This document shows, one piece after another, positions 1-11,480 of a stretch of 64,000 nt of DNA (within the stretch, counting starts at the first letter, position 1; every line of letters starts with the position of its first letter). Location of the stretch: assembly GCF_002575655.3 (NCBI RefSeq), contig NC_053040.3:363380267-363444266 (forward strand), read 5' to 3'. The notes under the pieces were generated by a model. It was not told where the DNA came from, made no database searches, and saw only the letters and a program-made list of their open reading frames with translations. Made by a program: the position numbers and the translations under genes. The stretch comes from Aegilops tauschii subsp. strangulata. Its lineage: Eukaryota; Streptophyta; Magnoliopsida; Poales; Poaceae.

Positions 1-1130
1 AGCACAGCCGACCACGGGAGGCGGGAGTAGGCGGTCCCGCCGGCGCTGCTTTGGCGGCTGGAGCAAGAAGATCAGAGATTGAAGAGACACGACGGCCATT
101 GGATTGACATCCAACGGTTACGTCTGCTAGAATCGTTTGTTGACGTATATAATAACTAAAAAAACCTTGCATACGCGTCAACTAAACAGGCCCACAAGTC
201 AGACCACTCCCTCTTTTTTTAATAATTTATATATAGCTCATGGCAACTTCTTATGTAATTTATTGCAGTCGTATTTTTGGTTGGCCAGGGCCAATTTCGC
301 ATATTTCTGTGGGTTCCAAACTATTTTTAATACCAAAATGTCGAGCCAGATTTAAAGTACTTTGAAGATATATTTAAATTAGGTTAATGCCCAGTGAAAT
401 AGGAATATGAAAATGTGAAAAAATTCAGAAATTATAAAGTAATTGCCAATTTGTCATCTGTTTTTATATTTACAACCCATTTCATATTACTTTCAAGATT
501 TGCAGGCGTCTTGAAAGAGTTGCAGCCCATCAGGGTGTAGAAAAATAAGTAGGCCTGGATTGGGTATTCTTTAGAAAAAATAAACTAGGCTCATTTTCAC
601 AAAGAAAAAATAGGTGGGCTGGTCACATGGTGAACATGAAATATAAGCCTGGGCTAGACGGGCCACAACCCAGTTCAAACCCTGCTCCGTCTCAACAATA
701 CCAAACAAAAAAAATACTGCTCGAGTAGCTACGTCCCAGGTGTCAGCCAATCTTGTGCTGTTCTCTTGTCTATTGACTATATACGCTCACAATGGCGTGG
801 GTCCCAGATGTCAGGAAAACACTAGGAGGAAGCATTTTATTTTTCCATACGCTGACGTGGTGGGCCCCTACTGTCATCCTCTCCACGTACTTCTGCCGAT
901 TCCTGTTGTTCGTTGACCATGTTGACAACGCGAGAGGGCGGCACCACGGCGAGCACACCAAAGCGCACGGAGGACGTCGGCGTTAACGATTTAGGAGACG
1001 GTGGGGCGGCGATGCGTGCGCTGAGGCGCAGCCAGCCGTGGGAGGCGGAAGCAGGCGGCCCCGCCGGCGCTAGTTTGGTTTTGGCGGCTGGAGGAAGACA
1101 GGACTGAAGAAACACGACAGACTGTAAAAG
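1..1130 (+). mobile_element. CACTA subterminal repeat array (fragment)
   Basis: Noncoding sequence of the same repeat family that fills 45.1-47.4 kb (inverted) and 54.6-57.9 kb (same orientation). Shared landmarks are the CCGTTGGAT..CATCCAACGG segment, a doubled GTTGACCATGTTGAC block near 918, the 'gggtcccaggtgtcagc' stretch, and a GC-rich 'gccgtgggaggcggaagc' segment. In the 52.6 kb copy these units lie behind a CACTAC terminus, so this is read as the inner part of a CACTA arm whose terminus lies left of the window. Homology ends near 1,130, just before the B3-like locus. Short ORFs here are by-products of the repeat. Confidence 0.6.
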
Positions 1131-1174
1131 CAGCAGGAGTACTTAACAACCTTAACTGAAACAAGCAGGGGCAC

Positions 1175-2485
1175 TTAACAACCAAAGCTGAAAGCAACAT
1201 GGTCAATAAACAGGATATTCGCTTTAGAGCCATGGAAAAGCATGAACATAATCTTCTGTCCTATTCTCCAAGATGGACGGGCCTTCATTATTTGAGACCA
1301 CCCATGAATAAGTATCTTTTCACCTCCAAGGGGAATTGAGTAGGTCGACATAAACATCATGTTGTGATCAAGCGCAAGTCTGACCCGACCATGGTCAGGC
1401 ATCTGTATAGGAACAATAGAACTCGGCAGTTCCTGTTTCAAGAAGATCACAGCTGTAAAACTGTGTATAAGCAATAGTTTATGAACAACATATATAACAG
1501 AAAACAGCTCTTACCATAAGTTTCTCGACACAGTTGGACCTGTTCAACGAGTGCAGCAGTGGCACACATATCCCACGTGGCCTTCCACCATTGAAACGCC
1601 CCACAAGGACCTCAAGACGATCAATAAAGTGTAGGAACTTGTGGATGTCGATCCATTCAACTTCAGTGCCATTAGTAACAGCCGAGTTATTACAGAGTAA
1701 CAAACGAGCAGACTGCTTAACTCTGAAAAAACCTACACGTGCCACCAATTATAAGAAAATATTAGTTAGAAGTAGCATCTTCGTGAGAGATTCGTTGCTA
1801 CTTCTAAATTTAAATTGTGATTAGTTAGACAGAATAGGTGGATTAAGAAGTAATCGAGGCAACAAGAAAGAACCAGATACAAAACTAACATGGATGAACA
1901 ATTGGAACGACGTCGGGGTGGAAGATCGCAGTGAAGATGAGACCAGGTTCTGCTATTTCCATCAACATTCATGCGCCAACTTTCAGTCCGTAACACTTGA
2001 GAAAGTTTATCCAAGTTCGGCCATAAAAAAAGCAAGGATCTTCTTGGTTCATGAACCCAACTCGGAACTTATATCCATGGCTTGTCTTCACTGTGACCAT
2101 TAAACTAGTGTATTCAGTTATGGCAAGGCCGAGCATCTTGAGTACATGTGTTCTGGCAGAGCAAATAATACACTGCAGGAAAAATAATATGAGAACACAG
2201 CATGTTCAAAAAAACCCCACCCTCCCGGATAGAAAAGAGGATTCTAGGAACATACTGTGCGCGTTTCAAAATGTTGTGTTAGGATGAGAAGGAACAAGTG
2301 TGGCGTCTCGCCGAGGGCGCAGAAACCTATAGGGTACTCGCACTTTGGGCACTGCAAATGAAACACACTAGATTCAGTAGGAAGAAAAATGCATCAACGG
2401 CGGCGGCTGCCATCCTAGGATTACCTGCGACCAATGGACTTGGATTTATCGGGGATGGATGAAGAATACGTACCTGGTTCTCCAT
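1175..2485 (-). pseudogene. B3-domain-like gene A, degraded
   Basis: Minus-strand locus with five plausible exons: 2474-2485 (ATG-MENQ, donor GTACGT), 2256-2351 (starts CPKCEYP), 1890-2152, 1515-1722 (donor GTAAGA) and 1175-1452 (ends TAA). The exon at 1890-2152 has a plant B3-type core, including FRVGFMNQ, GRTWINF and LKVG. The last exon has a second one (GEKILIHGW, then RIGQKIMFML). B3 proteins are nuclear DNA-binding factors. An in-frame TGA at about 1,969-1,971, where B3 proteins continue, and exon phases that do not all match mark it as a pseudogene, though my splice sites are only predicted. The assignment to B3 rests on motif spacing. It sits directly beside a CACTA array. Confidence 0.5.
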
Positions 2486-2576
2486 GAGAAAAGCCTATGC
2501 AATCGCCGAGAGGGGGTTTTCTCTGAACAAGCAGACGAGGGAGAAAGGGATTCAGGCCCAGTGAAATATTGCCGCC

Positions 2577-2760
2577 TCGTCCGTCCAGCTTACTGCTAAA
2601 GCTGGAAAGGGGGGTTGTGATTTGACGACTCATTGGGCATTACTGCGGCGCTACGACGGGGGTGTGTCTACCGTGAAGTTGTGCACTCTAATTTGTGCAT
2701 ATGGCACGTGGACCCCGTTGCCGGTTGCCCCACATATCAGCGAAAGGAAGTAGAAAGACA
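2577..2760. repeat. Upstream module, copy 1 (before gene A)
   Basis: About 180 bp containing 'gtgatttgacgactcattgg' and 'gcattactgcggcg', followed by a segment ending 'cagcgaaaggaag'. Direct copies lie at 6,030-6,197 and 8,005-8,105, each on the 5' side of a minus-strand coding region. This looks like duplicated promoter or 5' flanking DNA of a local gene family. Confidence 0.55.
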
Positions 2761-3284
2761 GGAGTAACTAGTTACACATAAATATATTTTTTGAAAGAGA
2801 GATACTCCCTCTGTAAAGAAATATACAAATGTTTTATATCACAGGCTCACCTTGCCGAGAAATATACTCCCTCTGCAACGCATGGGCATTATGGGGGTTT
2901 AGCTTTTTTTATGGGGGTTCAGCTGAGAATATAATACTCAGATAGGCCCACGGTTCTGGACTTTGGGCCGCAGGCCGACCCTACATGTTTGGGGGCCCAT
3001 GTGTTCTACCTCAACGCTTTTCATATTGCAAGCGATCGGTACGGCGCTGGTTTTAGATGCTGTCGCAAGGCGAATACACAAAATTGAATAAAGCACGGCA
3101 GCTGTTGGAATGAAATCGAACGACAGTTCCTAACCAGCAATCAGAGTTTCAATTCTATCAACGATATACCATGTGATAAATAATACTATCATACTACTTA
3201 TACACACAGGACACTTGTTTCACCATGCCAGATTATTACATCAAAATCTCTCGGAGGATAGATCAGTTCGGCAGTTGCGTGCTG
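2761..3284. other. Intergenic spacer with Stowaway remnants
   Basis: AT-rich spacer between the two B3-like loci. Two short pieces begin like Stowaway MITEs ('actccctctgtaaagaaat' near 2,806 and 'actccctctgc' near 2,864) but have no matching right ends. No gene seen. Confidence 0.45.
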
Positions 3285-5908
3285 CTACTGAAGAATTTCA
3301 AAGTTGATTTGGACCAGCTCTCCTTGCCGAGAACGTTCGATTTTGACATCATCCCCTACCGCAAGATATGATTTAGATTTGAACCTTGACCATCCTTTAG
3401 CATCAATCATCATGCGACCATCCTTTGTACTTACGGTATATTGAGCAGGTTCATTCACACCAAGGCTGCGCATGGTAAGAGAAACTTGGCCGCGGTCGCC
3501 CGGATTGTTGAACGACTCCCTCGTTGCTCTAGGAATTCTCTGTTTGCAAACAAGAAGACATACCCAAACAGTTAGATCAACACAGTGAATCATGTGAAAA
3601 CAACATGGAAAGAAAAAAGAACGAAGCACTTGGGCGGCCAATGCTTACCAAGAAGGTGGACATGTCGGTTTTTGTAAGGACTTTGGTATATGAAGTGCGA
3701 ACTGCAGCCCAGTCTGTTGCCGGTGCAACTGCACGGGCCGAAGCAGATGCAAGTGCAAGTGTTGGTGCAGGTGCCGAAGCCGCTGCTGCTGCCGGAGATG
3801 GTGCTCCTTGCAGAGCTGGTGCCGGTGTCGGAGCAGGTGCCGGTGTCGATGCCCGATCCTCCGGTAGATTAGACTGATCCGCTGATGCGGTTGGTGCCCA
3901 ATGCTCAGCTGGATCAGACTGAGCTGCTGCCACTGTCAGTGCTAGAGCAACTGCCGATGCTCGATCTGTGCGAGACAGCGGCGATCGTGTCTGGTCTGCT
4001 ATGATCAGCTTTCTAACTTGACTAGGATCCGTGACCGTGATCCAGTTTTTTTCTTCATTTCTTTTAAACACGAAAGGACTAATTGTGGCATTTTTGTTAA
4101 ACCAAATTGTAGTTCATCATAGGGATTCAGCTTGTACTCAGACAACAGACTGATCCAATTTTTTCCAGTAATATAAGTGATGGACAGTGCCTTCGTTACT
4201 GACACGACATAAGAAGTGAAACCTGCAAAAATAGCCATCGTAGAGCAAACCAAACGATTTATTCTGTGATGAATGTCACATGGCAAAACCTGCATCGTAA
4301 AATTGCAGGAAAAGAAAGAAAACATGACATTAAATCAATAAGATTTAGACAGTAAATCAATAAGATTTACTTGATGTGACACGAGTGAATCCTTACCAGG
4401 AAATCACTGTGTTGAAGTACTAAACAGAAGATTGATCGTCCAACTACGCGTGGCATGCATGGGCCCCGCCTACTCCCACAAGGAGGACAGTCCAAAGGTC
4501 ATGACAAATCGTATGGACCGAACATCCATGGGACTGGAAATCCTGGTGGGGTGCGATAAACCCTGCAATGCATACAGATATTGGAGTGTAACCATAATTG
4601 ATAAACCGTCCTCACAAAAAATATGATCTGGATACTTCAAAATATACAGACTGAATTGAGTGGACAGACATTAACATAGACCGTTCACACACCAAAAGCG
4701 GCAGTACTAATAAACAATACAGGGTTCACAAACACAAATCAAGTACTGAACAATAGTACTTACTATAGACAAGCAAAGTTGCACTAACTAAACTTTGCAT
4801 ACTATTTCTTGCCACCGACCTACGGGATGAACCCCGCATAACTGACTAGGCCATGGACTTCGTGTGAGATGTCTACATGCACCATCACCATCTTGTCAAC
4901 CTTGGAGAACCTAACAGAGTGGTCTTTCCACTCATAAACATGATGATGAAGACAGGCCGCGTCAGTTTGTTGGGAAGCTTTACAAGAACCACACCCTTCG
5001 TAATCGAAGGCACAGCCAGGAAATTGTTGTCGTCAAGTACAGCCTTGAGAACACGCCTGACAACAATGCTATAGGAAAACACTAGTTCAGGACACAACAG
5101 CTGGATAGTTCAGCAGTAGAACTCATCATCAGGTCTTCCAGTTCACACGGCATGACTTTGAGAACTTCATCTCCACCGCGGATCTGGTTCTAATTCAAAC
5201 AGAAACCATATTTTATTACTACCTCCATTCAGAAATATAAGATGATTTTTGATATTATACTCCATATATGACTACATATACGCACAGAAATGAGTGAACA
5301 AAGACACTAGAACATGTCTTCAAAGGCATGAGAGCAGAGGGATTACATGCAATATCCATAACACAAGTTACTGAGGCAAATATACCCTCTTAAAAGGTAG
5401 CATTGATGTTCATAAAGTACTCCCTCCGTCCCAAAATTCTTGTCTTAGATTTGTCTAGATACGGATGTATCAAGTCACATTTTAGTATTAGATACATCCG
5501 TATCTAGACAAATCTAAGACAAGAAATTTGGGACAAAGGGAGTAGTTGAAAGTAATCTATAAGAAATCAGTGTCAACCTCTCGCATGTTTTGGTCAAAAG
5601 AGGAATTTAGAACCGCCATTTGGCACACTAAAATCACATGCAAGATCACCCAGAAAGTTGTACTACCAGTACTAGTACTGCGTGTTAGATGAAAAAACAC
5701 AATCAAGATCGAGAAAAAGATCGTCAACAAGAGACATTACCTGGACTTGCTTAATGAGGGATCCCGGAGAGGGGGGCTTGGACAGGGCGATGGCTTTGAG
5801 CTTGTCTGCGGTAGTCTCGGCTGGGTGCTTGCGCTTCTTCGTACCATGAGCCTCGACGGTTTTGTCCAGAGCCATAGACATCACGTCGGCCAGTGCTCCG
5901 GCGTCCAT
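3285..5908 (-). pseudogene. B3-domain-like gene B with Ala/Pro-rich linker
   Basis: Minus-strand multi-exon locus. Exon 1 (5741-5908) opens with ATG-MDAGALADVM, has a basic KKRKH stretch that could be a nuclear signal, and ends at a GTAATG donor. A second exon starts near 5189 and shows a one-base frameshift around CCPELVFSY. A large exon (3649-4289) has a B3-like segment (VLPCDIHHR, ITGKNWISLL, NPYDELQF), then a frameshift into an open frame with an Ala/Pro-rich linker, ending at donor GTAAGC. The last exon (3285-3539) joins in phase and carries a second B3-like motif (GWSRFKSKSYLAVGDDVKIE). B3 proteins bind DNA in the nucleus. Two frameshifts argue for a pseudogene; unrecognised small introns could explain one of them. 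An antisense plus-strand ORF at 3,605-3,877 is only a shadow of the linker. Confidence 0.5.
5420..5542. mobile_element. Stowaway (Mariner-type) MITE, 123 bp
   Basis: Near-perfect inverted repeat opening ctccctccgtcccaaaatt and closing with its complement, flanked by TA on both sides (5418-5419 and 5543-5544). It lies in an intron of gene B. Non-coding; it would fold as a long hairpin if transcribed. Confidence 0.9.
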
Positions 5909-6029
5909 CCAAGAGAGGAAGCTGAGAGAGAAGAGTGAAAGGAGGAACGAGATGAGGGAGAAGCGAAGCGAGTGGGGGTTTTCTTCAAGAGAGGAAGCTG
6001 AGAGAGAAGAGTGAAATGATGGTTGCTTC
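5909..6029 (-). promoter_or_regulatory. 5' leader/promoter of gene B with a duplicated GA-rich block
   Basis: Directly upstream of the gene B ATG. A block of about 29 bp, 'agagaggaagctgagagaga' plus 'agagtgaaa', occurs at about 5,911 and again at about 5,988. On the gene strand it is a pyrimidine-rich tract of the kind common in plant core promoters and leaders. No convincing TATA box is visible. Confidence 0.35.
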
Positions 6030-6197
6030 CTCCGTCCAACTTACTGCTGGAAAGGAGGGGGTTTTGTGATTTGACGGCTCATTGGGCATTACTGCGGCGG
6101 TTCGATCAGGGTAGTCTACCGTCACTCTACTACGGAGTAATTTAGTGCATGGCTGGTGGACCCAGGTGCTGGCGGTCCCACACGTTGGCGAAAGTGA
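6030..6197. repeat. Upstream module, copy 2 (before gene B)
   Basis: Direct copy of the module at 2,577-2,760: 'gtgatttgacggctcattgg', 'gcattactgcggcgg', then a segment ending 'ggcgaaagtgag'. It lies at the same distance class upstream of gene B as copy 1 does of gene A. Confidence 0.55.
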
Positions 6198-6872
6198 GTA
6201 ATTTAGTGCATGGCTGGAGGAGGATCCGCACGGTAGAGCATGTCCACTGTTTTTCTGAAGAGAAAAAATGATTACAGCAAGCGTTTCCACTCTTACAACG
6301 GAGGAGTGCGAAACACGGCGACCACTTGAACATACACAGTGCTCCTACTACTAGGCATGTGCAGTGGTTCATACGTCAGTACTACACAATCTTGTTGCTA
6401 GTGTAGTAAGATATGAGGATAACAAATGATGTTGTGCGCATGTCAACTACTCCTATATGTAACATAGTACCGCTTTTTCGACTGTCCGGTCGAGAATGAA
6501 CGGTGAGATCAATGTTAACAGAACTAGGTCCACAGCGCACGGAGAGTACGGTGCTACAGTACTCCACGAAACATGAACCATATGAAGCACGAATAGTGTT
6601 AGGCAGGGTGTATGAAGGGTGCACGGGATGGGAGCAAAAGTTCCCTTCTCGACCCACTTTTGGGTGTTTGGCAGAGTGCATGAAGGGTGCATGAGTCCAC
6701 ACTAGTAGGTTGACAGAAATACACGAAGAGGAAACAACTATATTGAGATGAGAATGCAACCAAACACACCCACATGCTTTGTGCTACAGTGACTGATCTG
6801 CACCGTCTGAGTTTGATCCAACGGTCATGTTGCGCCGAGACATGGACATGCCCATGCCCACGCAGAGGGCGC
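6198..6872. other. Spacer, nothing recognised
   Basis: No conserved domain, RNA gene or transposon end was recognised. Short ORFs overlap on both strands without coding character. A 'tgcatgaagggtgcatg' direct duplication occurs around 6,610-6,695. Confidence 0.4.
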
Positions 6873-7575
6873 CTAAACACCACTGAAGTCCCTCTGCTTC
6901 TCGAGGCGCACGACGTTGGTGATGCAGGGTGCAACCGCCCGCAGAGCCCGCTCCCGGTCGACGGGAGCCAGCTCGTCAAAGACGGCGTCCAATGGCATGA
7001 ATGGATTCCGGTGACGGAGCCCTGAAAGGATTCGCCCGGCAACGGCGACGGCAGCCCGCAACCCCTCCTTGTCCAGCTCAGCCCCCACCATTGCACGGAG
7101 ACGGCTCAGCTCCTCGGAGATATAGGTGAAGAAGGAGACCAGGTCAGGAAGCCGCAGCTTGTTGAAGTCGACCGGGTGGTCGAACGGGTTTAGCACGACG
7201 GCCGGCATCGTCGCGCTGGCACGACGGTAGGCATCGCGCAGCCGCAACACGTGCGTGGCAACTTGGTTCACCAAGTGGCTGAGGCGATCCTGGACCTCGT
7301 CACGATCGGCCCGCTCGCGCTCTAGCCGGCTCCCCTGATGGCCTATCGTATCTCCCGCTTTTTGCAGCAACGCCGCTGACGCCTCGTGCATCTTTGTGGT
7401 GGACGCCTGCCGCTTTTGAAGCTCCGTGAACTCCTGCACATAACGGAGGAGCATGGCACTCCTCTCCTCCTTGAGCTCACGGAGCTCCACGTCCTTCGCC
7501 CTGAGCTCCGCATCCTTGACATGGAGCTCCTGTGTCAGGCGCCTCACCTCGGACTCCGTGATCTGCTGCGCCGCC
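6873..7575 (-). CDS. Coiled-coil exon, resembling the C-terminal exon of Tat-type antisense ORFs
   Basis: Open frame of about 233 codons starting at a good acceptor (ctggtgccag before 7,575) and ending with TGA at 6,873. There is no in-frame ATG at its 5' end, so it is an internal or terminal exon. The first third is a heptad-like coiled coil (VRRLTQELHVKDAELRAK). The second half is a globular segment with NPFDHPVDFNKLRLPD and an RILSGLRHRNPF stretch. Its layout resembles the C-terminal part of the PF04195-type ORFs seen here at 20.9-21.8 kb, so it may be a TE fragment. It lies downstream of upstream-module copy 3, like genes A and B, so a host gene is also possible. Confidence 0.45.
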
Positions 7576-7785
7576 CTGGCACCAGGTAGAAGCAATGGGG
7601 AGAGGAAGCAAAGGGGGCGAAACGGCTGAAAGGCAATGCAATCTACGGGAAGGCGGAGGGAGCGGGGAATCTTTTGGTTTTCACCACGGTAAAACACCAG
7701 TTGACGACTTCTCACATCAGGGAGCAGTGGGTTTTTACAGGCGGAGTCATCGTGACTAATTGCTGTCGTGCCTGCTCTCGTCAAT

Positions 7786-7858
7786 CAAAAAATTAAAAAT
7801 CCTGCCGCACCTTCTCCCGTCAATCAAAAAATTAAAAATCCTGCCACACCCAAACACC
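7786..7858. repeat. Short tandem duplication
   Basis: Two adjacent copies of about 35 bp containing 'gtcaatcaaaaaattaaaaa' followed by 'tcctgcc'. A local slippage duplication with no coding role seen. Confidence 0.7.
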
Positions 7859-8004
7859 AGAGCAACGCCGCAGTGGATATTTAAATTTACCTGGCGGCAA
7901 GTAGATAAAAAAAGGGGTGAAAAAACAAATGTGGCGGCGGCCTAGCTAATCGGTCGAACTAGCCCAACTAGCTAGCCACCGTGCTTCACTGATGTACTCG
8001 GCGG

Positions 8005-8105
8005 GAAAGGTGGTCTTTCGTGATTTGACGACTCATTTACTTGCTTCAGCGCTACGACCGAGGAGGACCCAGTAAACGTGCGGTAGGGCATCCCACGTCA
8101 GGAAG
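8005..8105. repeat. Upstream module, copy 3
   Basis: Contains 'cgtgatttgacgactcat' and 'cagcgctacgacc', matching the modules before genes A and B but more diverged. It lies upstream (gene sense) of the coiled-coil exon. Confidence 0.4.
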
Positions 8106-8389
8106 AATATATGCGTGCACCACCCGGGAGGACCCCAAAACCGCGCGGTAGGGTGTGCCACATCTCGGCACGGAGGAAAAATGTGCGTGTAAAAATATAC
8201 TGTATCAGACGTAGTATCTATGGTTCGACCTCGGGACCCAGCCAGTCGGTCGAAAACACCCCACTAGCCACACAGCTTCATCATGCAAACGTGGCACGGA
8301 GGATAGATGTGGTTAGCTCCGTCTCGACCAGCCACAACGTCTCTTGTTCTAGGCGATTCTTCTATTTTCCAAGATTTTTTTAGTTGTAA

Positions 8390-8730
8390 TAACACCATGG
8401 CAAGCTAGCGCCGCTCTTCGTGTGTGCCCGTGCAAAGGTTAGATGATGGAGAGAAGAGAGATTGAGATCGCAGACCTGGGACCCACCAGTAAGTGAGACA
8501 ACGGTCATGCACGTGTTGACGAGGCACTCCCTCTACTGTACTCAACGCAAGTACTGTATAAAATCAAGTTATGGGACAAAGCCAACAACCGTTCGTTTTT
8601 TCAGACTATCGACTTACGCTTTGTAGTCCAGGTTGCCAGTTCGAATCTCGCCTTTCAAATTTGTTAGTTTTAGGTCCAAATTTGATTAATGACAAGTGGG
8701 ACCCCCGTGTGTTGTTCCGATATTTCAGTG
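8390..8730. repeat. Dispersed repeat, copy 1
   Basis: Shares 'cccaccagtaagtga', a 'tgttcgat/agttcgaat' segment and a 'ggtccaaatttg' segment with 12,690-13,130 in the same order. Unclassified noncoding repeat; termini not defined. Confidence 0.35.
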
Positions 8731-8849
8731 TAGGATGGTTTTTTTGAACAAACACTTTGCGCGGTTAGACAAGTAACGACACGAGTTACACGTATTTTGC
8801 AAGTTTACGAACAAAAATGACAGCGGCATAGAATATCACATCCACCCCG

Positions 8850-9735
8850 CAGCTTAGATTCTATGGTGATACGAGTTTTTACACAGTTGGAAGTGAGATT
8901 CAATGGCTTGGGAGTAGTCTTTGTAATTATGCGCAATTTCCAAACTCTCCAAAGGTTTTTTTGCAAATAAAACATTCAGGCCTCGTGTGTGCCACTGCAT
9001 CTTCGATCCAACGGCTCCCCGGTGCTCATATTAGGTGCTCCCCGTAGCTTAATTACCCGCTGCGGTGATATGAGCATCTAGGTCGTATGATCAGTGATCA
9101 GATGGCACATGCGTAGTACTTGTACTTTCTGCGCATTTCCCAAACTCTATCAGTCGTATATTGCAAAAACATTCAAACCTCCTACTGTGGGCCGTTAGAT
9201 CTCAGTGAACTCGTATCACCATAGAATCTACGGTGCGGGAGCACCTCATACTCTCCCGTCCGAGAAAACATAAGGTGCTATGGCAGCTTGGATGCTACGG
9301 TGATACGAGCTTGGAGGTCGTTTGATCTGAGATCCAATGGCATCTGAGCAGTCTTTGTGCTTGTAAGCAGTGGCCGAACTCTTTTGGGGCTTTTCTGCAA
9401 AAAACCATTCGAACCACCGAGGAGGTGTTGGGTCACAAATCCAACGCCTCCGAAGAGCTTGTATCACCAAAGCATCTAAGGTGTGGTAGCACATGATATT
9501 CTTACATACATGAGAATATGATGTCCTCCTTCATCTTAGATGCTACGGTGATACAAGCTTTGAGGTCGTTGGATATGGGATCAAAGGGCATCTAAGTAGT
9601 TTTGTACAAATTGTGTGCAATTCTCAAACTCATCAAGGTTTCCTGCAAAAATATTAAGACACATCATGTGAGCTGCTATATCTCAGATCTACAAGCTCCA
9701 AGCAACTCGTATCGGCATATAGCATCTAAGGTATG
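8850..9735. repeat. Four tandem MITE-like modules of about 200 bp
   Basis: Modules at about 8850-9045, 9046-9245, 9280-9495 and 9530-9735. Typical members open with 'cttagatgctacggtgatac' plus a gagct block, and close with the complement ('gtatcaccatagaatct' or 'gcatctaaggt'). They share an inner 'gcaattctcaaactc..ctgcaaaaat' core. Each module is therefore an imperfect inverted repeat and the four sit head to tail. No ORF. The transposon superfamily is not recognised; the first module is the most decayed. Confidence 0.55.
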
Positions 9736-9996
9736 GGGGCACATGATATTCTCCCGGGGAGGAGGGTGGGGGTGCACAACCAATCGGTGGTTGGGAGGGT
9801 GGGGACAAATATAATCTAAACAACCCTCAACAGAGCTCCACAATTTTATCTAAGGTCGAGGGGTTGACCCCCGACAATCATAGCTCCGCCTAAACACAAC
9901 ATTTCCATGTACTGTAGTACTAGACTTAATATTCATGTTTCGGTTTCATGTTCATTTTAAATATTGAACTGAGGACCATGGATGTCTTACATTTTA
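9736..9996. other. Spacer, nothing recognised
   Basis: AT-rich to G-rich sequence (gggaggagggtgggggt near 9,757) with no recognised element. Confidence 0.35.
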
Positions 9997-10156
9997 CTCC
10001 CTTCATTCCTAAATATTAGTCTTTTTAGAGGCTTCAAATGAACTGGCACATACGGATGTATATAGACATATTTTAGAGTTTAGATTCACTCATTTTGCTC
10101 CGTATGTAGTCACTTGTTGAACTCTCTAAAAGACTAATATTTAGGAATAGAAGGAG
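9997..10156. mobile_element. Stowaway MITE, about 160 bp
   Basis: Opens ctcccttcattcctaaata and closes with 'tatttaggaatagaaggag', flanked by TA (9995-9996 and 10157-10158). The inner sequence (cacatacggatgtatataga, tcactcattttgctccgta) is typical of the common Triticeae Stowaway family. Confidence 0.88.
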
Positions 10157-11460
10157 TATTTTTGAATTCGTGTCATACATGCATGGTTTGGAAAAATAGA
10201 TGCACTATACTTATTGGATTGTTGTTGTGTTCGTGCGTGTGTGTCTCTGTGTGCGTGTGTGGTCATATGCTTGATACATACAAAGTTTTCTCACCTCCAT
10301 ATTGTTCATCTTTTAAATTTGAATTTGCATTGGAAAACTTACTAGGGATACCATGAAATGTAAAATCCACGTTGAGATCACTATATCACAAACTCACTCT
10401 AATTCAACAACTCGTCATAAATCAATTACCATGTTGAGATTAGTATTTGCAAGGAAAATACGGGTATTGTAATACACATAGATTCATTCGGCAATTTAAA
10501 AGGTTCCTTTCGTATTCTCGAATGGTAGGACCCAATGGCGTACCAGCCAGACCTTGGCTCGTGTTGATCCTAAAAAAAACCGGGCTCGTGTCCTTCGGTG
10601 GCGTGCGTGGTACACACAGTAGGCAACCCCAACCAGTCGAGCCTCAGCGTTTCAAGTCGAAATATCTGGCGGCCAGAATTCCAGCCCTAGGAAATTCCCC
10701 TCATGTCCCCGGTCCATAATGACTACCGATGAACAACGGAGGGATGCTTTAGTAACTAGACAACGTTACCTACCGTGCCGAGCACGGTTCAATTCCCTCG
10801 GTCGCCGCTCGTCAAGGTCACCCGTCAACTACATTGCCTAGTACTACTACTACTACACCAGGATGAGCACAGAATTGAGCCCGTTTGTTCGTGCCTAGTA
10901 CTTGAGTTAATATATCAGGCAATGCACTGGTACGGAGGGATTATCCTTTTACTCTGCATATATAACTTGTCTGAAGTCTAACTAAGCAAAATGTTTGACC
11001 AAATCCTTTCTTAAGAAATACAACAGGACAGATGTATGGCTTGAAAATTTATTGCATGATGCAGGTTATGATATTGTTTCGAATCCTGGATCTTAAATTT
11101 CAGAAAATCCAAAAGTGAGCATAAATTCTTGAAACTAAGCATGGTCACGTGATCTGTCACAAATATTACTTCGTAAGTTTTTTCTTCAATTTGAGACAAG
11201 CTGCTTATGACAAGTTGCACAAATGAAGAGCCAAGGTATTTTGGAACAAAGACCTGTCACGTTAAGGCGAGCGCTTTCACTATTGAAACCGTGGGCGTTT
11301 ACGTGCCGCCACGAGTCCCCGCTTCTCATCGGCAGGTGCCGTCCGAGCAAGCGTGTGAGTCGACGGGAGGCGTGCGAGCAGACCGCTGTGCAGGCTCACC
11401 GGGAGGCGAGCCCTTTGACCAGGCTCCGCCGCCCACCATCGTCCCAACTGCTCCCACTTT
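10157..11460. other. Intergenic DNA with a GT microsatellite
   Basis: A GT-rich microsatellite lies at about 10,231-10,262 (gtgtgtgtctctgtgtgcgt). From about 11,220 the sequence becomes GC-rich, leading into the promoter of the 233-codon ORF. No gene or transposon end was recognised. Confidence 0.4.
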
Positions 11461-11480
11461 TAATGTCGCCGGCGCCGCAG

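Noticed and set aside
3605..3877. Plus-strand Ala/Gly-rich ORF
   Set aside because: Antisense of the Ala/Pro-rich linker exon of gene B, which has splice signals and a domain context.
5210..5330. Another Stowaway-like segment ('ctacctccattcagaaatat')
   Set aside because: Only one end resembles the family; no matching right terminus or TA pair, so not called as an element.
8630..8670. tRNA-like T-arm ('ccagttcgaatctcgcc'), with similar pieces near 12,970 and 34,190
   Set aside because: No acceptor, D or anticodon arms could be paired around them; they are shared parts of a dispersed repeat.
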